Positions 1 to 8,014 of a DNA stretch of 57,339 bases are shown here, piece by piece; the first letter of the stretch is position 1, and every line of letters starts with the position of its first letter. Origin of the DNA: Plebeiibacterium sediminum (GTDB lineage: Bacteria > Bacteroidota > Bacteroidia > Bacteroidales > Marinilabiliaceae); the NCBI RefSeq assembly GCF_026013605.1, contig NZ_JAPDPJ010000041.1:1-57339 (forward strand), given 5' to 3'. Under the pieces are notes generated by a model. That model did no database searches and was not told the origin of the DNA. It was given only the letters and a program-made list of their open reading frames with translations. Both the position numbers and the translations under genes were made by a program.

Positions 1-308
1 ACGGATTAACACAACTAGCTCCAGCTTACGATCTATTATCAACAAGGTTAGTCATTCCAGAAAAAGACGATCCAGAGGAGTTAGCCCTAACTATGGATGG
101 TAGAAAACGAAAGTTTAGAATTGGTGATTTCCAACAATTAGCAAAGAGTCTAAAGTTAAAACAAAAACAGGTTGATAATATATCAAAGCGATTTCAGAAA
201 GTGATGCCAACGGTTCTGGATTTTATAAATAATTCCTTCTTGCCTGAACATAAGAAATTAGAATATAAAGAATTAATTCAAGAGAGAGCTAGCAGGCTTT
301 TTACTTAG
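1..308 (+). CDS. hipA: HipA-family toxin kinase, C-terminal end (partial)
   Basis: This is the last ~101 residues of a serine/threonine kinase of the HipA toxin family; the start lies outside the window. The frame is open from base 3. It carries the stretch LAPAYDLLSTR and then a run ending KRKFRIGDF, typical of the C-terminal lobe of HipA kinases. HipA toxins phosphorylate targets such as glutamyl-tRNA synthetase and are held by the DNA-binding antitoxin HipB (family knowledge). An ATG at 93 is internal, not a separate start. The partner hipB would lie upstream, outside the window. Two dyads resembling HipB operators follow the gene. The kinase core is not visible, so activity cannot be judged. 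Confidence 0.8.
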   Translation, partial: GLTQLAPAYDLLSTRLVIPEKDDPEELALTMDGRKRKFRIGDFQQLAKSLKLKQKQVDNISKRFQKVMPTVLDFINNSFLPEHKKLEYKELIQERASRLFT

Positions 309-371
309 TTTTATTCTTAGACGAGGAAAAACGGTTACTTTCCATAAAAAAATAGTATTAAATGAATAAAT

Positions 372-430
372 TATACCATAACGGGTATAAGTAGACCAGT
401 ACAGTCTTATATTATACCCGAAAGGGTATT
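372..430. promoter_or_regulatory. Two HipB-type operator-like dyads
   Basis: Two 18-bp dyads share the form TATACC-N6-GGTATA: 372-389 is perfect and 413-430 ends GGTATT. They start 41 bp apart. The geometry resembles the E. coli HipB operator (TATCC-N8-GGATA, also 18 bp). They lie just after hipA and before a convergent gene, which is an unusual place. A wider repeat, CGGGTATAA (382-390) with TTATACCCG (412-420), links the two sites. They could be operators of a lost gene, or a hairpin ending hipA transcription. Confidence 0.45.
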
Positions 431-506
431 GAATATGAAATTACAATACACCAATCCAAAAGGGAGACACATAGGTTTTAATTTTATGATACAACGGGCT
501 TTTTAT

Positions 507-1106
507 TTAACTCCTAACAAACTTTTCCAAGGGTTCATAATCATGTCTGTCCGCTGCCCTAAGAGCTTCAATATATTTCTTACGGACATCTCCTTTACTA
601 GTCAAATCACCATTTCCCCATGTGAATGGCTCCAATCCAAAAACATCAGTCAATAAGGTATCGGCAATAAGTCGTGCATGTCGTCCATTTCCATTTGGAA
701 AACAATGTATGGCAACAATGCGATGGTGCAATCTAACAGCAATCCCGTCGCTGTTAAATGTTTTGTTTTCAATCCAAAATTTAACATCATCAAGTAAATG
801 CCTTAAATCGATAGCGATTTTAAATTTATCAACCCCGATATTTTTGTTGGTCTTTCTAAATGTTCCTGCCCAAGTCCAAACTTTATGAAACATCTGTGTA
901 TGAAGTTTCATGACAAAATCTTCATTGAGGATTTCAGATTTATTCTTCCGTTTATCCAGCCATTCCATGGCTTCTCCAATATTTTGCTGTTCCCAGCGAT
1001 CGAGCTCACCACGGGTCTTAATAGTTTTTATCTTAAGACCTTCTAATTCATCTTCACTTAAGGGTGTCGCTCCTGGAGGATTACCGGTATCTATCATTTG
1101 CTCCAA
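507..1106 (-). CDS. Mobile mystery protein B (Fic/DOC family)
   Basis: This 199-residue Fic-domain protein is of the mobile mystery protein B type. The Fic motif is HCFPNGNGRHAR near residue 134 (family consensus HPFx[D/E]GNGRxxR). The catalytic His, the GNGR loop and the last Arg are present. The usual Pro is Cys, and the metal-binding Asp/Glu position is Asn. Fic proteins usually transfer AMP to target proteins. The start overlaps the end of the upstream mystery A gene by 13 bp, so the two are almost certainly cotranscribed and translationally coupled. Such pairs are typical of mobile elements and behave like toxin-antitoxin modules in layout. Whether this protein is an active AMP transferase is open. 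Confidence 0.85.
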   Translation of the reverse strand: MEQMIDTGNPPGATPLSEDELEGLKIKTIKTRGELDRWEQQNIGEAMEWLDKRKNKSEILNEDFVMKLHTQMFHKVWTWAGTFRKTNKNIGVDKFKIAIDLRHLLDDVKFWIENKTFNSDGIAVRLHHRIVAIHCFPNGNGRHARLIADTLLTDVFGLEPFTWGNGDLTSKGDVRKKYIEALRAADRHDYEPLEKFVRS

Positions 1107-1558
1107 AAATCTTTAGGGTTATCAATCAGTATTTTATCAACCATGTCTTTTAGGGCATTTTTTTTATCTTCATCTGAGAGTTCCTGAAGTTCAAGTGCCA
1201 TTGTATGGTTCAACCGTTTCATTCTCACCATAGCAATTTTTCTAGCTTGGTCACGTACCATATCATCCAAAGTACCACGTGGTACAAAACCATACACGAA
1301 TTCCATCCCCAAACCACGGGCAATATTCTGCAGGGATGATAGCTTGATGTTTCCATCAACTTCTGAATTCTCCAACCTCGAAATTCGAGATTGATCAATT
1401 CCCACTCTTTTACCAAGCTGTGATGTTGACATACCTAATGCCTCACGGATAGCTTTAATCCATCCGAATGATGTCGCTCCGGATTCTACCGCTTTTCTAA
1501 GAGGAAGAATCTTTTTATCAAGTTGTTCTCTAAGTATTTTCTTATCCCAATAACTCAT
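1094..1558 (-). CDS. Mobile mystery protein A (XRE-type HTH regulator)
   Basis: This 154-residue DNA-binding protein is the partner of the Fic protein downstream. A helix-turn-helix of the Cro/C1 type spans about residues 37-95 (ALGMSTSQLGKRVGIDQSRISRLEN, split here as ALGMSTSQLGKR and GIDQSRISRLEN). The N-terminal region and the charged C-terminal tail match the mobile mystery A layout. It probably represses its own operon. The DNA directly upstream is a 33-bp tandem array of ATAGCAT/ATGCTAT half-sites, the obvious candidate operator. The start ATG (1556-1558) lies 14 bp from the first half-site. Confidence 0.85.
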   Translation of the reverse strand: MSYWDKKILREQLDKKILPLRKAVESGATSFGWIKAIREALGMSTSQLGKRVGIDQSRISRLENSEVDGNIKLSSLQNIARGLGMEFVYGFVPRGTLDDMVRDQARKIAMVRMKRLNHTMALELQELSDEDKKNALKDMVDKILIDNPKDFWSK

Positions 1559-1571
1559 TTCGATGCCTTAT

Positions 1572-1769
1572 ATAGCATTAATTATTTTCTATCTAATGCC
1601 AAAGGTAGCATTTATAAACAATTTTACAATGTCATTTATAGCATTATTAATTAATTTTACAATGCTATTAACAACATATATTTACCATTATTTTATGCTA
1701 TATACAACATATATATTTGAGTATTTCTTGCTATTTATAGCATTTATAAACAATTCTATAATGAAATAA
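1572..1769. repeat. Six-unit 33-bp tandem repeat with inverted half-sites
   Basis: Six consecutive units begin at 1572, 1605, 1638, 1671, 1704 and 1737, exactly 33 bp apart. Unit starts read ATAGCAT or variants (GTAGCAT, ACAACAT). The mirror half-site ATGCTAT recurs at 1662 and 1695, with TTGCTAT at 1728, again 33 bp apart. The best dyad is TGCTAT-TT-ATAGCA (1729-1742). The array lies directly upstream of the mobile mystery A gene and is read as a multi-site operator. A 68-residue ORF on the plus strand through it shows an 11-residue periodicity only because 33 is divisible by 3, and is not regarded as a gene. Confidence 0.85.
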
Positions 1770-2030
1770 AGAGATAAAGGTAGGTTCTCTTACAGTAGTA
1801 CAGTTTTAATTATGGAATTTGAAAATGATAGAATCTAAATTTAATGAATTAAAGATATAAGCGAATAAAAAGGATATTGTATTCCATGAAACTGACTCTA
1901 TTTAACGTAATCATATCTATAAGACATTTAAAAATAAACTAAATTAAATTCAGAAGAAACAAGTCATTAATGGAGAGGTCTGTCTAATTGGCAAATCTTT
2001 AAAAGTTTAGCTGCATAATAGGTTTAATTT

Positions 2031-2642
2031 CAATAGCGTCCTAAATATCAATTTCAAAAAAATATAAACTAATAATTATAGGATTATACAAGCCTAAAAT
2101 CTCATATTTCAAAACAAAACCCCTTGTATTGGCATTTCTGATTTAAATGGTATCTCATCAAATGGTTTATCTAACCATTTTTGCAATTCTATTTTCACAA
2201 AAAGATTCAATCTTATAAAGGCAACAAGGTTTGATAGTCTCCAACCAAATTTTGAGAGAGCTTTTAAATATTTTAGGACAAGTATGGTTATTAATGCAGT
2301 CCAAATTTGAATCATTACAGCATTTTCACTTGTTCCTATAAATGATTTAATATGGAGTAGCTGCTTTATTTCTCTGAAGAATATCTCGTACAGATTGACT
2401 TTTTGCAAATTGGCAAAATAACATCGATACTAAATGTGTCCAACTTGAATAACCTTTCTGGTGCTTGTCTGTTTCTCTTTCCTTTACTATAGATTTAAAT
2501 GAACTACGGTCTAATTTTGAAATAATCTGAGAGAATAAATTTATCTTTGACATGTGAGAAGTTTTTTTTGTTGTGCAACTCAAAGATAATTTGAGATACT
2601 TAAATATCTTCTCACATTTTTAAATCGTTTAGGACGCTATTG
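2031..2642 (-). mobile_element. Internally deleted IS4-type insertion sequence
   Basis: The element begins CAATAGCGTCCTAAA and ends with its inverted complement TTTAGGACGCTATTG (15-bp terminal inverted repeats). It is flanked by a 9-bp direct repeat GTTTAATTT at 2022-2030 and 2643-2651. Removing the element and one repeat restores the uninterrupted IS6 sequence seen near 15600, which proves the insertion. Full IS4-family members are about 1.3-1.6 kb, so this 612-bp copy has lost its middle. Confidence 0.88.
2109..2583 (-). pseudogene. IS4-family transposase remnant (N and C ends fused out of frame)
   Basis: Two overlapping frames make up the remains. The upstream one (2347-2583) has the N-terminal domain typical of IS4-type transposases, with WTHLVSMLFCQ and SVRDIL. 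The downstream one (2109-2408) has the C-terminal end, with KSFIGTSENAV and IQIWTALI. The DDE catalytic core between them is missing, and the frame shifts at the deletion junction near 2385-2400. The protein cannot be active. The ends remain intact, so the element could be moved only by a full-length relative elsewhere in the genome. Confidence 0.8.
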
Positions 2643-2707
2643 GTTTAATTTATAAATGAATAAACATCTTACTTATTAATGCGACAGAACCGTAAATTAA
2701 AGTTGTC

Positions 2708-2750
2708 TCTGTTTTGCAAAGCTCTCAAATTAATTAATCTGCAAAACAGA
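2708..2750 (-). terminator. Inverted repeat after the GH78 gene
   Basis: TCTGTTTTGCA (2708-2718) and TGCAAAACAGA (2740-2750) form a perfect 11-bp stem with a 21-base AT-rich loop, 65 bp past the GH78 stop. It may end transcription, though the loop is long for an intrinsic terminator and no clear T run follows. Confidence 0.4.
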
Positions 2751-2814
2751 AGCTATAAAAGATTCCAATATTAAAACCATTTCGATTTTCAATAATTAGG
2801 TTGCTCAGATTTTA

Positions 2815-5800
2815 TTATTCATTGGGAAGTATATCAAATTTATACAATCCAGAATTGAGTAAATAAACAACCTTACCTTTCTCTTTTTTTAAGTATTTAA
2901 TATCATTATTCTTATTTGTAACTACCTTTTGTCTATCATTTAAAGGTAAATATAACATAGCCGTTGTGTTGGCTGGCACTACAAAACGATAATGACAGGT
3001 ATCATTTTTATTTTTCCAACTACTCTCTATCCGTCCATACATAGAATCATAATATCCTTTTGCATAAGTCATCTCTCCTGTAGGATCTGGCTCTGGTTGC
3101 AAAATAAAATGCTTGAATCCTGGATAATCTTCATTTCTCATAATACCTATCGAATAATTATACATCCATGCCCCTACTGCACCAAAAGAATAATGATTAA
3201 AGGAATTCATATGGTTATTCCCTCCAAAACCGTTGTTATGGGTATACGAATTTAACCGTTCCCAAATAGTAGTAGCTCCCTGTGTAACAGGATATAACCA
3301 TGATGGATAAGAAGTTTGTTGCAGCAACCTGTATGCTATATCTGAATAACCATTATCGCTCAAAGCCTTATTAATCCAGGCGGTTGAAATAAACCCGGTC
3401 ATTAGTGAATAGGGCTCACACATGGGGCCATTATCAATTTTATTCTCTCTTGTAATAGAATTAACAAAATGACCCAATACATTTTTCTTATTTTTCTCAT
3501 TAATAACATTAAATGCAAGAGGAAGCACATAGGATCCTTGTGTATCAATTACTCTATCACCAAAAACAGTTTTTCCGTTATCTTCACATATATAAGTATG
3601 ATTAAAGAATTTTTTTCGTTCTGTCTGAAGGCCTTCAAAATATCTTTGATCTTCATTTTCACCTAGAAAAGAAGCCACCTTTGACATGATTTTTAAATTA
3701 TAAATGAAGTAACACTCCCAAAGAAGTGTTTTCTCATTCCTACTGTCTTCAAGCGACAACCAGTCTCCAAGAGCCCCCCACTGATTGCGTTCATCTTCAC
3801 ATAAAATGCCTGATTCAGGATTTATTCTAGTTACAAGATAGTCTATATATTTTTTCATGGCATCGTAATGAACTTTTAATAATCCAAGATCTCCATATTG
3901 TTGAAATGACTCCCAGGCAACTGTAATACCAGCACTTCCCCAGAGTGTTTCTCCAAAACCAACATCCAAAGGTGCAACATTTGGGAAATGACCATCTGCC
4001 CGTTGAAGATCACGCATTGCCAACATATGCCTGCGTAAAAACAAGGGAAGATCTGCTAAATAAGTTGCAGTTCTTGAAAAAACAGAGATATCTCCACTCC
4101 ATCCAAGTCTTTCGTTACGCTGGGGACAATCAGTAGGTATCGACAAAAAATTACCCCATGTTGACCATGTGATATTCTCCCACAATTTATTAACCTTAGG
4201 ATTTGATGTTTCATAATCTGAATTAATTTTATGAACAGAACTCAACACCACTCCTTTTACATCCTTGGGGGGCAAGGGGCTGGTGATACCTGTTATCTCT
4301 ACATATCTATAACCATGATACGTAAACCTCGGTTGTATTATTTCTTGCTTTGATCCTCTTGTTATATAAATATCCTGAGCCATGGCTGCCCGGATATTTT
4401 CCAGCATAAGCATTTGCTCTTTCGACTTATACTCTTTTAAATTCGGATATAACACTTCTGAAAAGCGGAGTTTAATCTCCTTTCCCTCTGTAGTATTATG
4501 TAATATTATTTTAGGAACACCTACCATATTTTGTCCCATATCATATATAAAAACACCAGGGCGAACTTCAAAAACGCTTACCGAGGATAATTCCTTCACT
4601 TGCTGAACAGAAGGGTCTATTTGTCCCATTAATTTTGTATCTACAAAATCATTAAAATCCGGCCAATTGGCATTATGCTCTTTACTTACAGTACCATCTT
4701 CTTCTATTACCGAAGCCGGATGCCAGTTGGATGCATCATAAGATGAAGTACTCCACCCTTCTATGTTTTTCTCCTTACGGGCATCATAAACTTCACCCTG
4801 GAATATACTACCATAAATAACTGGTCCCTGGTTGTAATAGCTCCAGGTATCAGGTTTGGTAACAATCACCTTTTTACTACCATCCTCATAAGTAACAACC
4901 AGCTTGGCAAGCAATGATTGACGGTCTCCATAGTAATTCCAAAATTCACCCTGATAAGTTATTCCACCACTCCACCATCCTTCACCTAACTTAGCTTCCA
5001 ATGCGTTTTTGCCACTATTTACAAATTCCGTTACATCATAAGATTGATACAATTGAGTTTTGTTATACTGTGTATTCTCTGGTGCAAAATAACTGTTACC
5101 AATCCTGTTACCATTCAAATACATTTCATAAATCCCTCTTGCTGATACATACAAACGAGCTTTTTTGACTGTAGCACCAGCATCAAAGGTTGTACGTAAT
5201 AAAGGCATCGAATTTTTACTGGGATTTGCAACAATCATTGCTCCGCATTCCCCTCCTTTTATAACATACGAATTGTCCTCAACCCCAAATCCACTATCTT
5301 TTTTTGTAAATATTCCTTTATAATTTCCGTTGCTAAGATCTTCACTAAAAATCACATTTGAAGGTAATCTAAAATGAGAAACATTCACATTTGAGAACAA
5401 GGCTGTATTATTCTTTGGAACATGGAATCCAATATCTCCTAATACAGGAAATGCGAAATAATCTCCACCTCCTCGTCCTACAGGATTTAAGTTTACATTG
5501 CAGATTTTATTCTCATTTTTTAATCCATCAATAAAGATTGTAGTAATACCTAAATTAGATTGAATAGTAACACTATGTGAAAGGTATTTATTTTCATTAT
5601 TTATAATTCCATTTAGAATTTGGTATGACTTGAAAGGCACCCCTTTTTTATCATCGGGATGATAACCAACCCTATAAATATTGAGCAATGCGTTTTCTCC
5701 TGATTCCAACGGTAAAAGATCCAATTCAATTTTTATATACGATCCGTCTTTTTCATTTTCTATATTGTAGATATTTTTATCACGATCCAATAACCTACTA

Positions 5801-6351
5801 TCATTAGCTCCATATACGAAAGCGGCTTTTGTTGATTTTGTTTCCTCACCTAATTTAATAGTATAGTTAATTTTAAATACAGGAAGATAATGGGAGTATA
5901 TTACCATATCCTCATTATTCCCACCAATCCAGCAAGCACCATCCCATGCAGGCGACTTATAATCAGGATTCATCAACCCCGTTTCAAACCATGAGCTTGA
6001 TTTATGCTTTTTATTGTGATTGTCCCAAACTGTAACTTCCCAAAAATACTGGTGCGTTGAGGATAAAGACTCTCCTTCATATTTTATATTAAGGGACAAA
6101 CCACTTTCTACTTTACCAGAATTCCAAACTGAATGCCCATTCTCATCAATAACATTTAACTGATAAGCCTTCTGCGAACAACCGTTTTGTTCTTTTGAAG
6201 CTTGCATTTGCCAGCTAAAATGAGGTTTATCAACATCTATACCTAATGGAGCCTGGACATACTCTACTTTAAGATTAACAAGGTTAACTTCTGCCTTCAA
6301 TATTGAAATTGCAGCAATTAAGAGTAAAGGAATTATTTTTAGCTTATTCAT
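2815..6351 (-). CDS. Alpha-L-rhamnosidase, GH78
   Basis: This large secreted hydrolase removes terminal alpha-L-rhamnose, as found on rhamnogalacturonan. The start is taken at the ATG at 6351, which leads directly into the signal peptide (KIIPLLLIAAISILKA); an ATG two codons earlier is possible. Domain order: Fn3-like N-terminal domain (about 20-130), an inserted beta-sandwich-like segment (about 150-375), the usual GH78 jelly-roll domains (RGIYEMYLNGNRIG), then the (alpha/alpha)6 barrel from about residue 670. Catalytic-region motifs are DCPQRNERLGWSGD near residue 740 and WGALGDWLSLE. At 1,178 residues it is longer than typical ~900-residue members, because of the insert. It follows the SusC/SusD pair but is separated from it by 172 bp and a perfect hairpin. 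Confidence 0.9.
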   Translation of the reverse strand: MNKLKIIPLLLIAAISILKAEVNLVNLKVEYVQAPLGIDVDKPHFSWQMQASKEQNGCSQKAYQLNVIDENGHSVWNSGKVESGLSLNIKYEGESLSSTHQYFWEVTVWDNHNKKHKSSSWFETGLMNPDYKSPAWDGACWIGGNNEDMVIYSHYLPVFKINYTIKLGEETKSTKAAFVYGANDSRLLDRDKNIYNIENEKDGSYIKIELDLLPLESGENALLNIYRVGYHPDDKKGVPFKSYQILNGIINNENKYLSHSVTIQSNLGITTIFIDGLKNENKICNVNLNPVGRGGGDYFAFPVLGDIGFHVPKNNTALFSNVNVSHFRLPSNVIFSEDLSNGNYKGIFTKKDSGFGVEDNSYVIKGGECGAMIVANPSKNSMPLLRTTFDAGATVKKARLYVSARGIYEMYLNGNRIGNSYFAPENTQYNKTQLYQSYDVTEFVNSGKNALEAKLGEGWWSGGITYQGEFWNYYGDRQSLLAKLVVTYEDGSKKVIVTKPDTWSYYNQGPVIYGSIFQGEVYDARKEKNIEGWSTSSYDASNWHPASVIEEDGTVSKEHNANWPDFNDFVDTKLMGQIDPSVQQVKELSSVSVFEVRPGVFIYDMGQNMVGVPKIILHNTTEGKEIKLRFSEVLYPNLKEYKSKEQMLMLENIRAAMAQDIYITRGSKQEIIQPRFTYHGYRYVEITGITSPLPPKDVKGVVLSSVHKINSDYETSNPKVNKLWENITWSTWGNFLSIPTDCPQRNERLGWSGDISVFSRTATYLADLPLFLRRHMLAMRDLQRADGHFPNVAPLDVGFGETLWGSAGITVAWESFQQYGDLGLLKVHYDAMKKYIDYLVTRINPESGILCEDERNQWGALGDWLSLEDSRNEKTLLWECYFIYNLKIMSKVASFLGENEDQRYFEGLQTERKKFFNHTYICEDNGKTVFGDRVIDTQGSYVLPLAFNVINEKNKKNVLGHFVNSITRENKIDNGPMCEPYSLMTGFISTAWINKALSDNGYSDIAYRLLQQTSYPSWLYPVTQGATTIWERLNSYTHNNGFGGNNHMNSFNHYSFGAVGAWMYNYSIGIMRNEDYPGFKHFILQPEPDPTGEMTYAKGYYDSMYGRIESSWKNKNDTCHYRFVVPANTTAMLYLPLNDRQKVVTNKNNDIKYLKKEKGKVVYLLNSGLYKFDILPNE

Positions 6352-6483
6352 CAACATCTATTTCTTATTATTTCCTATTATATTTCACCAACAAATTTTA
6401 TCACTTTGCAATCCCTATAATTATGGCACAACCTGGACCTTACCTTTTTGAATTGATTAATCAACCAGAACTATTACTTCAAG

Positions 6484-6515
6484 AGGAGAGAATAAAAATC
6501 ACATTATTCTCTCCT
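6484..6515 (-). terminator. Perfect hairpin between susD and GH78
   Basis: AGGAGAGAATAA (6484-6495) and TTATTCTCTCCT (6504-6515) form a perfect 12-bp stem with an 8-base loop, just past the SusD stop. It probably ends or attenuates the SusC/SusD transcript before GH78. Confidence 0.6.
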
Positions 6516-6523
6516 TTATATGT

Positions 6524-7990
6524 TTAAAAATACGGGTTCAACTCTGATTGTGATGATGGAATTGGAAACAATTGATTAATTGTAGTATAAGAGGAAGGTG
6601 AAACACCATATCCCTCAGGAAAGTAATAATCCTGAGGATTGGCTTTTACTCTTTCTCCATATTCTTTCATTACAGTTTCCGCTATATTAGTCCGGACTAA
6701 ATCCAGCCATCTCTTGTTTTCAAATGCAAATTCCACTCTCCGCTCACGAATAATAGCATCCCGTACTTCATTCTGACCTGTAGCAATACTTCCTTCCAAT
6801 CCGGCCCGGGATCTAACCTGATCCAAATATATCAATGCCTCATCTGTTTTGTTTTGTTCATTTAGGGCTTCTGCCATAAACAACAAAACCTCAGAATAAC
6901 GGTAGACAGGCCAGTTGTCATCAGTATTATTTGTTAAAGAGTGAGGGTGAGCATACTTTTTAATAAATGGATAATCAACACCACTCGCTGAGATATAACC
7001 TATAGTAGCATCCTTTCTCAGGTCATTTACTTCGTAAGCATTAATAATATCCGGCGTAGGGATGTTATACCCTTCAATATTTCTTGCCACCTCTGTAATC
7101 CCTGTAACAACAGATATCTCATCTGCAGTTATTGGTTGAACCAGGAAAGTATAAAAGAAATTACTTTGAAAACCTTCAGTTCCTTCTTTATATTGAATTT
7201 CGAAAATAGATTCGCTATTGTTTTTCATTGAAGGATCAAAAACATCATTATAATCAGGCAACAAGCTATATCCCTTGATAGCTTTTAAAACAGTTTCTGC
7301 CTCTGACCAATTCTTTTGTACAATATATACGTTTGCCAACAGCGTTTTGGCAGAGCCTGTAGTAACACGTCCAGCTTCCTGAGTGTCTTTGTCAGGCAAT
7401 AATTCAGAAGCCAAATCCGCATCGGCAATAATCTGTTGATAAATTTCATCTACATCAGATAATGGCAACGCTGTTTCATCTAAAGTTGCAGCTGGCGTAA
7501 GGTGTAAAGGTACTGCCCCAAAATATTGAACTAAATCAAAATAACAGAACGCTCTTAAAAACAATGCCTGTCCTTTAATATTATTTTTATCATCATTATC
7601 AAAATCCACACCATCAATCAAATCCAAAATTTGATTTACACGGGCTATAACATAATAATTATTGGCGTATTTAGTGTAAAGTATACCATTAGAGCTTTCT
7701 TCTATAAAATCAGCAATATATTCACCCTGTATGGTCCCCCTGTCATTGGGATTATACTTATAGGTAGAATTATCACTTCTCAACTCACCCATTGCCCATG
7801 CGCCATATGTACCATTATAAAGGGCTCTAAGAGGGGCGTATGCTCCATTTATGGCTTGTTCAAAATCACTTTGTGTATTAAAATATATGGGCGTACTTAA
7901 AGTTGTTTCCGAAGGGATCTCAACAAAGCTTTCATCACAACTAATAAAACAAAGCATCCCTAAAATTGATAATATTATTATATTCTTCAT
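6524..7990 (-). CDS. SusD/RagB-family glycan-binding lipoprotein
   Basis: This 488-residue outer-membrane lipoprotein caps its SusC transporter and captures oligosaccharides at the surface. The lipobox is FISC with the lipid cysteine at residue 18, followed by Asp-Glu, an acidic signature associated with export to the cell surface. The SusD core follows (alpha-helical TPR-like repeats: YFDLVQYFGAVP near 190, and RYSEVLLFMAEALNE, then RERRVEFAFENKRWLDLVR near the C-terminus). The gene starts 24 bp after the SusC frame ends. Because the paired SusC is frameshifted, this SusD may have no working partner. Length is normal for the family. Confidence 0.93.
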   Translation of the reverse strand: MKNIIILSILGMLCFISCDESFVEIPSETTLSTPIYFNTQSDFEQAINGAYAPLRALYNGTYGAWAMGELRSDNSTYKYNPNDRGTIQGEYIADFIEESSNGILYTKYANNYYVIARVNQILDLIDGVDFDNDDKNNIKGQALFLRAFCYFDLVQYFGAVPLHLTPAATLDETALPLSDVDEIYQQIIADADLASELLPDKDTQEAGRVTTGSAKTLLANVYIVQKNWSEAETVLKAIKGYSLLPDYNDVFDPSMKNNSESIFEIQYKEGTEGFQSNFFYTFLVQPITADEISVVTGITEVARNIEGYNIPTPDIINAYEVNDLRKDATIGYISASGVDYPFIKKYAHPHSLTNNTDDNWPVYRYSEVLLFMAEALNEQNKTDEALIYLDQVRSRAGLEGSIATGQNEVRDAIIRERRVEFAFENKRWLDLVRTNIAETVMKEYGERVKANPQDYYFPEGYGVSPSSYTTINQLFPIPSSQSELNPYF

Positions 7991-8014
7991 CTCAATATAT
8001 TTTTAACCTTCAAA

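Larger units (their letters stand above)
1948..2692 (+). mobile_element. IS6-family remnant, 3' end, split by another IS
   Basis: Bases 1948-2030 and 2643-2692 together match the reverse complement of the IS6-type end at 15558-15691 almost perfectly; the one difference seen is a missing G in the GGGAG run near 1972. It holds only the last codons of the transposase and the terminal repeat, ending GCGACAGAACC (2681-2691). The reverse reads GGTTCTGTCGC, like IS6/IS26 ends. The 5' part of the element is absent. A 612-bp IS4-type element interrupts it at 2031-2642. Confidence 0.8.

Noticed and set aside
429-656. Plus-strand ORF opposite the Fic gene
   Set aside because: Mostly antisense to the Fic coding region with no recognisable domain.
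1563-1769. 68-residue plus-strand ORF with an 11-residue repeat
   Set aside because: The repeat follows from the 33-bp DNA period; the product is a run of Phe, Ile, Tyr and Leu, and the DNA is better explained as an operator array.
1572-1769. CRISPR-like array
   Set aside because: Units are contiguous with no unique spacers of constant length and no cas genes.
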